From positions 23,420-87,419 of the forward strand of contig JADLFH010000023.1 of the NCBI GenBank assembly GCA_020845705.1: 64,000 nt of DNA, in the 5' to 3' direction. Positions within the stretch are counted from its first letter, which is position 1. Every line of letters begins with the position of its first letter. Source of the stretch: Microthrixaceae bacterium. GTDB lineage: Bacteria; Actinomycetota; Acidimicrobiia; Acidimicrobiales; Microtrichaceae. This document shows positions 49,322 to 58,150 of the stretch, one piece after another. The position numbers and the translations under genes were made by a program. The notes beneath the pieces are model-generated. The model had not been told where the DNA came from. It did no database searches and worked only from the letters and a program-made list of their open reading frames with translations.

Positions 49322-50556
49322 ACGACTCCGCCGTAGGTGTGGGCAACACCTGAGGACTCACCGTGTTCCGCCACCGCGGAGGCGAGATCACCGCAGAACA
49401 GATCCACCACACGGTCGTGGCCGGGCGACACCATCAGGTGGAGACCACCCTGCTGGCGGTCGAGGTTCCAGCCGCGGCCGTCCATCACGTCGCAGACGCC
49501 GTCGATGTCTATTCCGCTGCCGGGCAGCGCGCCGAACTCGAACAGCGACATGTCGGGATCACCGGTCACGGCGAGCCCCTCGATCGCGTTGATCCCACCG
49601 CGGAATCGGGTGGTGGCGTCAAGCACCCGGCGGGCCAGCCGGACGTAGCCGTCGGCACCGAGATGGTGGATGGCAGCCCACGCGCCGGCGATGGGTGCAC
49701 CGGGTCGGGTGCCTGCGGCCGACGACGACGCGTAGAGACCGCCGGGCCACGAGTCGTACATGAAGATCTGGTGCTCGAAGAGCTCCCTGTCGCGATACAG
49801 GATCGTCGATGCGCCCTTGAACGTGTACCCGTACTTGTGGATGTCCGCCGACATCGAGGTAACTCCGTCGACTGCGAAGCCCCACGGTGGCACGGGTTGG
49901 CCGAGCTGGGCCCACCAGGGAAGGAGCCAACCGCCCAGGCAGGCGTCCACATGGCAGAGCCGCCCTGCGTCGGCTGCAATCGTCGCTATGCCCACCACAT
50001 CGTCGATCACGCCGAAGGGGTAGCACGGTGTTGACGCCACCAACAGCGCCGTGTCGGGTCCGAGCGCCGCCGCCATCAGTTCGGGTTGCGCCCGACCATC
50101 GGCGCCGTGCGGTGTCTTCACCAACTGCACGCCGAGGTAGTGACACGCCTTCGCGAACGCCGGGTGCGCGGTGTCACAACAGAGGAGCTGAGGGTGGTCG
50201 ATCCCCCGGTTTCGGGCCCACTCGCGGGCCGTGTAGACCGCGAGGAAGATGCTCTCGGTCCCACCCGAGGAGATCGCGCCGCACTCCGCGCCGAACAGGT
50301 CGACAGCCGCAGCGATGACCTCGGTCTCCATTTTCAGGAGGGTCTGGTAGCGGAAGGGGTTGAGGGCGTTCTCGTGGAGGAACATCACCCCGACCGTCTC
50401 GAGGAGTTCTTCGAGGACCGGGTCGTCGGTGTCGTAGACGAGGCTGAAGGCTCGTCCGGCCCTCCAGTCGAGGTCACCCTCACGGAGGCTCCGCAGCTCG
50501 TCGAGCAACTCGTCCGCGGGCCGCCCCGCGATTGGAAAGGTGTGCGCATTGCCCAT
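49318..50556 (-). CDS. PLP-dependent decarboxylase of the sphingosine-1-phosphate lyase type
   Basis: A 412-residue fold-type I PLP enzyme. The cofactor lysine is in SMSADIHKYGYTFKGASTI near residue 235, nearly the same as the S1P lyase motif SADTHKYG. GAISSGGTESIFLAVYTARE near 100 binds the phosphate of PLP, and CHVDACLGGWLLPW near 200 has the Asp. The upstream GVMFLHENALNPFRYQTLLKMETEV is also S1P-lyase-like. It may split phosphorylated long-chain bases or act as an amino-acid decarboxylase; the former is favoured by motif. It is coupled to mobA by a four-base overlap, which is odd for its job. Confidence 0.8.
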   Translation of the reverse strand: MGNAHTFPIAGRPADELLDELRSLREGDLDWRAGRAFSLVYDTDDPVLEELLETVGVMFLHENALNPFRYQTLLKMETEVIAAAVDLFGAECGAISSGGTESIFLAVYTAREWARNRGIDHPQLLCCDTAHPAFAKACHYLGVQLVKTPHGADGRAQPELMAAALGPDTALLVASTPCYPFGVIDDVVGIATIAADAGRLCHVDACLGGWLLPWWAQLGQPVPPWGFAVDGVTSMSADIHKYGYTFKGASTILYRDRELFEHQIFMYDSWPGGLYASSSAAGTRPGAPIAGAWAAIHHLGADGYVRLARRVLDATTRFRGGINAIEGLAVTGDPDMSLFEFGALPGSGIDIDGVCDVMDGRGWNLDRQQGGLHLMVSPGHDRVVDLFCGDLASAVAEHGESSGVAHTYGGVV

Positions 50557-50566
50557 CGGCGGCAGG

Positions 50567-51616
50567 TTATCGAAGCCCCCCTCTCGACCCTTCGACGGCG
50601 TCGAGGGATCGAAGGCGGTGCAGGAGGAGGATCGTGAGGCCGAACAGCGCGATGGCAGTGCCCTGATGAGCCAGGGCCACGACCATCTGCACCGAGCTGA
50701 GTACCGTCACCACGCCCAACACGATTTGCAGACAGACCACCAGGAGGATCCACCTCACTGCTCGCCTGACGCCCAGGTCCTCCCGCCCTCGGCACGCCAC
50801 CACGACCAGCACTGCAATCGCCGCCACGGCGAATGCGAACCAGCGGTGGATGAACACGATCGTGGCCGGCGCCTCGAAGAGATCGGTGAGCGAATCGAAC
50901 AGCCCGCCCGGCACCAGGACTCCGAACATCTTCGGCCAGGTGTCGGAGACGTGACCCGCCTTGAGCCCGGCGGTGAACCCGCCGTATGCGATCTGTACAC
51001 CCAACACCCCGAGGAACAAACCCGCCACTACCGACGCCCGTGACCACTTCGAGCGGCCCTGCCCGCCCATCGGCCCACGACGGTGATCGAGCGCGGTCCA
51101 CAAGGCAAGAGCCAACAAGGTGAACGCGAGCAACAGGTGAACCGTGAGGTTGAAGTGGCTGACCGAGGGCCGATCCTCGAGCCCACTGGCAACCATCACC
51201 CATCCGGCGATCGCCTGGAACACGAACAGCGAACCCATGACGAGGTAGACCCCCAGATCACGGCGAGGGATCCGCTTTCGGGCCACGAAGACGAAAAAGG
51301 GCACCGCGTAGCTGAAGCCCGCAAGGCGCGCGACCAGCCGGTGTACCCACTCGATGGTGAATATCCGCTGGAACTCACCAAGGGTCATCTCGGAGTTCAC
51401 CTTGATGAACTCGGGGCTCCGTTGGTATTCGGCGAACGCCCGGCGCCAAGCTCCGGCTCCGATCGGGGGAAGCACGCCCGTCACCGGATCCCACTCCACT
51501 ATCGACAGACCTGAACGGGTCAGGCGCACGTAGCCGCCGAAGACGATCAACACCGCCACCACTCCGCAGAAGGCGAACAGCCACCGCTGCACCGTCCGGT
51601 TCGCTTCGGAGATCAT
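50567..51616 (-). CDS. ctaA: COX15-type heme A synthase
   Basis: A 349-residue membrane protein with eight predicted helices. The signature GGYVRLTRSGLSIVEWDPVTGVLPP near residue 27 and FQRIFTIEWVHRLVARLAG near 83 are those of the alphaproteobacterial and mitochondrial COX15 group. Later histidines (VSHFNLTVHLLLAF, VFIHRWFAF, ALAHQGTAI) are heme ligands. The extracytoplasmic Cys pair of Bacillus- and Mycobacterium-type CtaA is absent. It converts heme O to heme A for cytochrome oxidase. It overlaps the patatin gene by four bases. Confidence 0.9.
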   Translation of the reverse strand: MISEANRTVQRWLFAFCGVVAVLIVFGGYVRLTRSGLSIVEWDPVTGVLPPIGAGAWRRAFAEYQRSPEFIKVNSEMTLGEFQRIFTIEWVHRLVARLAGFSYAVPFFVFVARKRIPRRDLGVYLVMGSLFVFQAIAGWVMVASGLEDRPSVSHFNLTVHLLLAFTLLALALWTALDHRRGPMGGQGRSKWSRASVVAGLFLGVLGVQIAYGGFTAGLKAGHVSDTWPKMFGVLVPGGLFDSLTDLFEAPATIVFIHRWFAFAVAAIAVLVVVACRGREDLGVRRAVRWILLVVCLQIVLGVVTVLSSVQMVVALAHQGTAIALFGLTILLLHRLRSLDAVEGSRGGLR

Positions 51617-52662
51617 CCCGCGGACTCAGCTCCATCAGAGGCCGCTTCGCTCAGCGCAGCGTCGTCGAGATCGTCGCCCGGGTCATCCTCATCGTCCTCT
51701 TGCTCTTCGGCGATGCCGGACTCGACCCGGGATGCCCGACGACGCTCCAGCACGCGCCACCACTCGGCGCTCTTGAAGGCGTCGCGCCGAAGGCGTTCGG
51801 CCAACCCGGGCTCGTCGGCTTCGGCGCGGGCGAGCTCATCGAGGTGATTCAATGCCCCGCGATAGCCCTGCTCCAACAACTCGTCGGTCTGGCTGAAGTC
51901 GTCGTGGCGCAGGCCTGGACGGTCCCCAGGCGGCAACACGACCACCTTCACATTGCGGGGCAGAGCAGCCAGGTCGCGGGCGAAGCGATGGTTTCGACCG
52001 ATCCAGTAGGCCATCAGCGCAGCGTCGAGCGGTCGACGAACCGTGGCGTGGGGCTTGCCGTGCAGCCCGACGTGGAGCACGTAGATCTGCTTCGCACCCA
52101 GCTCCACCGCCCTGGCGAGCGGCACGTTGTCGACCACACCGCCATCCACGAAACGGCGATCTCCGATGTGCACCATCGGGTAGACCGACGGCAGGGCCGC
52201 AGAGGCCATGATCGGTTCGATCAGGGGACCCTCGGTGAACCAGTGCTCCACCGCCCGATCAACATCGGTTGCCACGCACTGGAAGGGCAAACGGAGCTCC
52301 TCGAAAGTCGCTCTACCCCCCAGGAACGACTCGATGGAGCTTCGAAGCCCGCTGCTGGGATACAACGACTCGCCACGCCTGACCAACTGGAGCGCGCTGG
52401 GTATCCGGGAGCTGGGCATCACGTCGGGGGAGCGCGCCGAGCGCCACACCCGCTCGAGCTGGGAGAGCCCGTAGCCGGTGGGATCCGCCGCGTAGGCAGC
52501 GCCGTTGAGAGCGCCCACCGAGCACCCCAGGACGACATCGGCTTGGACTTCACGCTCCCACAACGCTCGCAACATGCCCACTTGGATGGCGCCGAGGTTG
52601 CCGCCGCCCGACAGCACGAACGCCACCCGTGGCTTTCGACGGAGGGTTCGCAGGGAAGGCAT
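51613..52662 (-). CDS. Patatin-like phospholipase
   Basis: A 349-residue protein with the patatin features: the glycine-rich oxyanion loop VLSGGGNLGAIQVGML near residue 17, nucleophile Ser in GCSVGALNGA near 48, and the Asp in FVDGGVVDNVPLA near 170. It should hydrolyse lipid ester bonds in the cytoplasm. The last 60 residues are a charged, acidic tail (EEQEDDEDDPGDDL). Its stop overlaps the heme A synthase start by four bases, so the two are translated together. Confidence 0.92.
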   Translation of the reverse strand: MPSLRTLRRKPRVAFVLSGGGNLGAIQVGMLRALWEREVQADVVLGCSVGALNGAAYAADPTGYGLSQLERVWRSARSPDVMPSSRIPSALQLVRRGESLYPSSGLRSSIESFLGGRATFEELRLPFQCVATDVDRAVEHWFTEGPLIEPIMASAALPSVYPMVHIGDRRFVDGGVVDNVPLARAVELGAKQIYVLHVGLHGKPHATVRRPLDAALMAYWIGRNHRFARDLAALPRNVKVVVLPPGDRPGLRHDDFSQTDELLEQGYRGALNHLDELARAEADEPGLAERLRRDAFKSAEWWRVLERRRASRVESGIAEEQEDDEDDPGDDLDDAALSEAASDGAESAG

Positions 52663-52673
52663 CGCCGGGGAGG

Positions 52674-53486
52674 CTAGGCCGCGTGGCTGGGAACTCCCCG
52701 ATCGACGGTGGCCTCGATGAAGCGGACGAACTCCCTCGGGTGAGTTAGATGAACGCCGTGGCCGGCACCCTCCACCTCGAACCCCTCGGCGTCAGCCATC
52801 TCGTCGAGCAGCATCGCGGCAGACCGGCGGAAGCGCCAGGGGCTCTCCGATCCCCACCCCACCACGGCGGGACATCCCAGATCCACCGGCTCGAATCGCG
52901 CTTCGGGCCGGCGACACAGGTCGAGATCCGCCAGCAACGTCGGCCCCTCGGCGAGGCGCTCGTTTTGCATGTCCGGCGGCATCCGCTCCCAGATCCGGTC
53001 TCCCACCACCGCCCTGAGGAAGTACTCCGCGGCCGCGGAGCCATCGGTGGTCCGTCCCAACCTCAGCGCTCGCTCGCCTGCGGAGGAGCGGTACCACTCG
53101 ACCCAGGGCAACGGTGGTTCCCACAGCCCCACGGCCCGCACCCGGTCCGGCTCCGCCATCGCGAGGTGCGCTGAGAGCAGTGCTCCCAGGCTGTGGCCGA
53201 CAAGCACCACCGGCCGGTTGCTCGCCCAGCGCAGCACCCTCGACAGGTCCGCGACCTGCGATGCCACATCGGGACTGAGCCCGCTCCCCGTGCTCTTGGA
53301 GTATCCCCGCCGGTCGTAGAGCACCATGTCCAGCCCTTCGGCACGGCGAGCGCTGCGGCGGAAGGCCGCCGAGCGGTCCATTGTGCCGTGCACCACCACG
53401 ACGGTGGGACCGTTCCCGGCGCCCAGACGTGTAACGGCCAACCCATCGACGAAACTCAGCTCCTCACCCGAGCGGGCGCCGCTCAC
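52674..53486 (-). CDS. Alpha/beta hydrolase
   Basis: A 270-residue alpha/beta-fold hydrolase. The oxyanion HGTMDRSAAF near residue 35, nucleophile Ser in LVGHSLGALLSAHLA near 100 and the His in EGAGHGVHLTHPREF near 245 form the triad. It has the small cap of RsbQ- and lipase-like enzymes. The GTG at 53484-53486 overlaps the pyruvate kinase stop by four bases. The natural ester substrate is not known. Confidence 0.88.
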   Translation of the reverse strand: MSGARSGEELSFVDGLAVTRLGAGNGPTVVVVHGTMDRSAAFRRSARRAEGLDMVLYDRRGYSKSTGSGLSPDVASQVADLSRVLRWASNRPVVLVGHSLGALLSAHLAMAEPDRVRAVGLWEPPLPWVEWYRSSAGERALRLGRTTDGSAAAEYFLRAVVGDRIWERMPPDMQNERLAEGPTLLADLDLCRRPEARFEPVDLGCPAVVGWGSESPWRFRRSAAMLLDEMADAEGFEVEGAGHGVHLTHPREFVRFIEATVDRGVPSHAA

Positions 53487-54919
53487 GGCACTCGTACGAG
53501 CCGCAACAGATCCGTGGAGTTCCGAATGCCCGAGGAGCCTGCGCCTGCCAACACGGCTACCAGGTCGCCCGATCGGACATAGCCCTGGTCTCGTGCTGCC
53601 ACGACCAGGCTGTCCATCATCTGGAGGCTGTCGGCAGCGGGTGGAGCGGCCAGCGGAGTGGTCCCCCACGAAAGGCTCAACTGCCGAACTGTCCGTTCAT
53701 TGGGGCTGAAACCCAGAATCGGCATCTGGGGACGGAACCGGGCGATCGATCTCACGGTGAAACCACTCTCGGAGATCCCGATGATCGCCGTGGCACCGAG
53801 TTCGGACGCCGAGCGTGCCGCGGCGCCGGTCATGGCGTCGGTTATCTGAGAGGCCCCGTCACCGGCTGCGCCTTCCCGAATCGTCCTCACCCGCTGAGCC
53901 CACCCGGCGTAGTCGAACTCGGCGTCGGCACGCTCGGAGATCCTCGCCATGGTGGCCACCGCGTTCACCGGATCCGAGCTCGCCGCGGTCTCGGCCGAGA
54001 GCATCACCGCGGAGGACCCGTCGAAGATGGCGTTCGCGACATCCGAGACCTCGGCGCGGGTCGGCGCCGGTGCGGTGATCATCGACTCGAGCATCTGCGT
54101 GGCGGTGATCACGGGGCGCCCGAACGCGATGCAGTCACGGATGATGCGCTTTTGGAGGTGGGGCAGGTCCTCGATGCCCATCTCCATGCCGAGGTCGCCG
54201 CGGGCGACCATTATGGCTCCGGACACCTCGATGATCCCCGCCAGGTTCTCCACCGCCGATCGAGTCTCGATCTTGGCGACGATCAACGGTCCTCGTGGTG
54301 AGGGTTCTGTGCCGATACGTCGGATGTCGTGGGCGGAGCGGACGAAGCTGACTGCAACCATGTCGACGCCCTCGTCCACGAACGCGTCGAGCTTGTAGAG
54401 GTCTTCCGCCGTCGGGGTAGCCAAGCGGAGCCGATCGGAGGGTACGTGCAACCCGGGGCGGCCCCGCACACGCCCGCCGTGGGTGATCTCCGCTTTGGCG
54501 GCGTCGCCGTCAACCGACACGATCCGCATCCGTGCTGCACCGTCTCCAATCTGGAGGACGTCACCCGGATGCACGTCCACGAGCAGGCTCTCGTAGTCGA
54601 CACTGAGCGTGGTCGCACTGCTCGGGCCGTCACCCGGACAGAGTTGGATGGTGCTGCCGGGGACGAGATCCACCCCGGACTCGTCGAATCGGCCGAGGCG
54701 AACCTTCGGCCCCGGCAGGTCGACGAGGGTGCCGACGACCCGCCCGGATTCCGCCGCCACCTGGCGGATGAGGCGGTAGCGCTCTATGGCCTCGGACAGC
54801 GAGCCGTGGGCCAGGCCGATCCGCGCAACATCCATCCCGGCGTCGATCATCCGACGCAGAACGGTGGGATCGCTCGACGACGGGCCGATGGTGGCGATGA
54901 TTTTGGTGCGGCGGGCCAC
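53483..54919 (-). CDS. pyk: Pyruvate kinase
   Basis: A 478-residue glycolytic enzyme of normal length. Signatures are RRTKIIATIGPSS at the N-terminus, the active-site LIVAKIETRSAVENL near 215 with catalytic Lys, VARGDLGMEMGIEDLPHLQKRII near 240 and VITATQMLESMITAPAPTRAEVSDVANAIFDG near 265. The C-terminal allosteric domain is present (IIGISESGFTVRSIARFRP). It converts phosphoenolpyruvate and ADP to pyruvate and ATP. It heads the minus-strand set and is divergent from the DUF47 gene over 145 bases, where I see no gene. Confidence 0.96.
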   Translation of the reverse strand: MARRTKIIATIGPSSSDPTVLRRMIDAGMDVARIGLAHGSLSEAIERYRLIRQVAAESGRVVGTLVDLPGPKVRLGRFDESGVDLVPGSTIQLCPGDGPSSATTLSVDYESLLVDVHPGDVLQIGDGAARMRIVSVDGDAAKAEITHGGRVRGRPGLHVPSDRLRLATPTAEDLYKLDAFVDEGVDMVAVSFVRSAHDIRRIGTEPSPRGPLIVAKIETRSAVENLAGIIEVSGAIMVARGDLGMEMGIEDLPHLQKRIIRDCIAFGRPVITATQMLESMITAPAPTRAEVSDVANAIFDGSSAVMLSAETAASSDPVNAVATMARISERADAEFDYAGWAQRVRTIREGAAGDGASQITDAMTGAAARSASELGATAIIGISESGFTVRSIARFRPQMPILGFSPNERTVRQLSLSWGTTPLAAPPAADSLQMMDSLVVAARDQGYVRSGDLVAVLAGAGSSGIRNSTDLLRLVRVP

Positions 54920-55064
54920 GGACCCAGCCTATCTGCGCGCTCTCTGTGAGCGTCGAACAGCGGAGCATGGGCAATCGTTCCCGAAGCAGGATTCGTCGGT
55001 TCCTTCCCGAGCGGCGGTACCGCATACTCTGCGCGAGCACCTTCCCCGGCCTGGAGCGACACCC

Positions 55065-55679
55065 ATGCGATTCCGATTGGTCCCAACGGACGACCGGTTC
55101 TTCTCACTCTTCCTCGATGCGGCACGAAACCTCGAGCGGGCGGCGCGTGAGCTGGAGGAGATGGTTGGTGACCTGGCCGACTCGAAGTCCCGCCGCGACG
55201 GAATCCACGAACTGGAGCGCACCGGCGACCGGCTCACCAAGGACACCCTGAGTCGCCTCGCCCAGAGTTTCGTCACACCCTTCGACCGCGAGGACATCCA
55301 TGCGGTCTGCGAAGGGATCGACGACGTCGTCGACGAGATCTATCACGTCGCAGACCTGCTCTACCTTCTCGACATCGACGAGGCTATCCCCGAGATGGCC
55401 GAGCTCTGCGAGGTGCTCCGCGAGGCGACCTCGAGTGGGGTCGCACTTTTCGAGCGCTTCGAGTCGATGAAGCAGCTCGACGGGATCCTCGACGAGATCG
55501 GCCGGCTGGAGAGCGAGGGTGATCGGATCTATCGCAAGGCTGTCGCCCGCCTCTTCCGTGAGGGCGATCCGATGACGGTGTTGAAGTGGAAGGACATCAT
55601 CGGTTCCACAGAGACTGCGGTTGACCTGGTCGAGAAGCTCGGCAACCTCGTCGAGTCCGTCGTAGTCAAGCACGCCTGA
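55065..55679 (+). CDS. DUF47/PhoU-like regulator of phosphate transport
   Basis: A 204-residue all-helical protein of the DUF47 (Pit accessory) family: FLDAARNLERAARELEEMV, then FVTPFDREDIHAVCEGIDDVVDEIYHVADLL and LESEGDRIYRKAVARLF with the ExxxD metal-binding turns of PhoU. It lies 13 bases before the PiT gene, the usual arrangement, and is thought to control low-affinity phosphate uptake. The ATG at 55065-55067 gives the family start FRLVPTDDRFFSLF. Confidence 0.93.
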   Translation: MRFRLVPTDDRFFSLFLDAARNLERAARELEEMVGDLADSKSRRDGIHELERTGDRLTKDTLSRLAQSFVTPFDREDIHAVCEGIDDVVDEIYHVADLLYLLDIDEAIPEMAELCEVLREATSSGVALFERFESMKQLDGILDEIGRLESEGDRIYRKAVARLFREGDPMTVLKWKDIIGSTETAVDLVEKLGNLVESVVVKHA

Positions 55680-55692
55680 TCGGTACATCACC

Positions 55693-56685
<993 letters not shown>

Positions 56686-56702
56686 GTGGCGGGAGGGATT
56701 GA

Positions 56703-56867
56703 ATGGGTCGCCGAACCATCTTGTTCGCGGTGGCGGCGGTGCTGGCCGCTGCGATGATCCCGGTGGCGGAGGAGCATCTGGTCTACGTGCCGATCGCCGT
56801 GTCGATCACCTATGCGGTGCTCTTCGTCGTCTCCGGCGTCGAGTCCCTGGCGCACCGCCGCCGTTGA
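56703..56867 (+). CDS. Small two-helix membrane protein (54 residues)
   Basis: A 54-residue frame, ATG 56703 to TGA 56867, with GGGAGGG seven to thirteen bases before the start, a strong ribosome-binding site. It encodes RRTILFAVAAVLAAAMIPVA and VPIAVSITYAVLFVVSGVESLAHRRR: two likely membrane helices with Arg on both ends. It lies after the PiT gene on the same strand and may be an accessory subunit. No family is recognised. Confidence 0.6.
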   Translation: MGRRTILFAVAAVLAAAMIPVAEEHLVYVPIAVSITYAVLFVVSGVESLAHRRR

Positions 56868-56880
56868 TCCACTCGCATTG

Positions 56881-58065
56881 TCAGGAGCGCGGGACCTGAC
56901 TCCAGGGGAGCTCCTTGTCCACCCGGACTTCTCCCGGCAGCCCCAACACACGTTCGCCGAGGATGTTGCGCATCACTTCGGAGGTCCCGCCCTCGATCGA
57001 GTTCGCCCGTGCCCGCAGGAAGTTCTTCCCCACGTCGTCGCCGAAGAGAGCCACCTTCGGGGGGTGCTCGGAGTAGCTGCTCACAAGCATCCCCTCCGCG
57101 CCCAGCACGTTCATTGCGAAGCTGTAGATCTCCTTGTTCAGCTCGGCCATCGCCAGCTTCCCCACCGATCCCTCCGGGCCCGGAGTCCCCGCCTTGCGGT
57201 TGGCCGCCGCCCGCATGTTGGTGAGGCGGTTGACCTCCGCGGAGATCCACAGCCTCGTCAGCTCGTCACGCTGCGCCGCGTCGCCACCTCCGGCGTCGGC
57301 CCACACCTCGAGCAACTGCCCGATGGGCCCCGAGTTGCGCGGCGGAACCCCACCGCCGATCGAGACCCGTTCGTTCATCAGCGTCGTCAGCGACACCGCC
57401 CAACCGCGGCCCACGTCGTCGAGGCGCATCGAGTCGGGAAGGCGAACATCGGTGAAGAACACCTCGTTGAACTCGGCCTCGCCGGTGATCTGGCGAAGCG
57501 GCTTCACCTCCACGCCCGGAGCAGCCATGTCAACGATGAAGGCCGTGATCCCCCGGTGCTTGGGGACCTCGGGGTCGGATCGGGCGATGATCAGCCCGTA
57601 TGACGAGATGTGGGCGAGGGTTGTCCACACCTTCTGCCCGTTGAGGACCCACTCGTCGCCGTCTCGCACTGCCCGCGCTGCGAGCGACGCCACGTCGGAG
57701 CCCGCGCCGGGCTCGCTGAAGAGCTGGCACCAGATGTGCTCGTTGGTGAACAGGGGCCGCAGCAGCGTCTTCTGCTCGTCGGTCCCGTGCACCTCCACAG
57801 CGGGAGCGCACATGCCGTAGCCGATCGGGTTCTTCGCTCCCCCGAGGGGTCCACCCGCGGCGGCAACGGCGGCGATCACGTTGCGCTGGAGCCTCGGTGA
57901 CACCCCGAGGCCGCCGTGGCCTTCGGGGAAGTGCACCCAGGCCAGACCCAGGTCGTACTGGTGGCCCAGAAACTCGCGCTCGGGGGTCGTCCCGGGAGGG
58001 TGATCGCGAAGAAGTCGCTCGATCGCTTCGTCAACTCGCTTCTCGTCGGGGTCGTGCTCGGCCAT
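56881..58065 (-). CDS. Acyl-CoA dehydrogenase
   Basis: A 394-residue FAD enzyme. The FAD/CoA-binding LFSEPGAGSDVASLAARAVRDGDEWVLNGQKVWTT segment near residues 115-150 and the C-terminal FLRARANSIEGGTSEVMRNILGERVLGLP are typical of the large actinobacterial FadE families. The residue at the catalytic-base site in the C-terminal domain cannot be settled by eye. Its specificity is unknown; a CoA ligase is divergent from it, suggesting a shared breakdown pathway. The ATG at 58063-58065 is chosen because upstream in-frame residues are Arg/Trp-rich. Confidence 0.9.
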   Translation of the reverse strand: MAEHDPDEKRVDEAIERLLRDHPPGTTPEREFLGHQYDLGLAWVHFPEGHGGLGVSPRLQRNVIAAVAAAGGPLGGAKNPIGYGMCAPAVEVHGTDEQKTLLRPLFTNEHIWCQLFSEPGAGSDVASLAARAVRDGDEWVLNGQKVWTTLAHISSYGLIIARSDPEVPKHRGITAFIVDMAAPGVEVKPLRQITGEAEFNEVFFTDVRLPDSMRLDDVGRGWAVSLTTLMNERVSIGGGVPPRNSGPIGQLLEVWADAGGGDAAQRDELTRLWISAEVNRLTNMRAAANRKAGTPGPEGSVGKLAMAELNKEIYSFAMNVLGAEGMLVSSYSEHPPKVALFGDDVGKNFLRARANSIEGGTSEVMRNILGERVLGLPGEVRVDKELPWSQVPRS

Positions 58066-58150
58066 TGGGCCGAACCCTATCGTCGGGCCCTGCCACCCGA
58101 AGCGTCGCGGCACTGCCAGAATCGGGCCACTGAATACCGTGGAGGACCAG

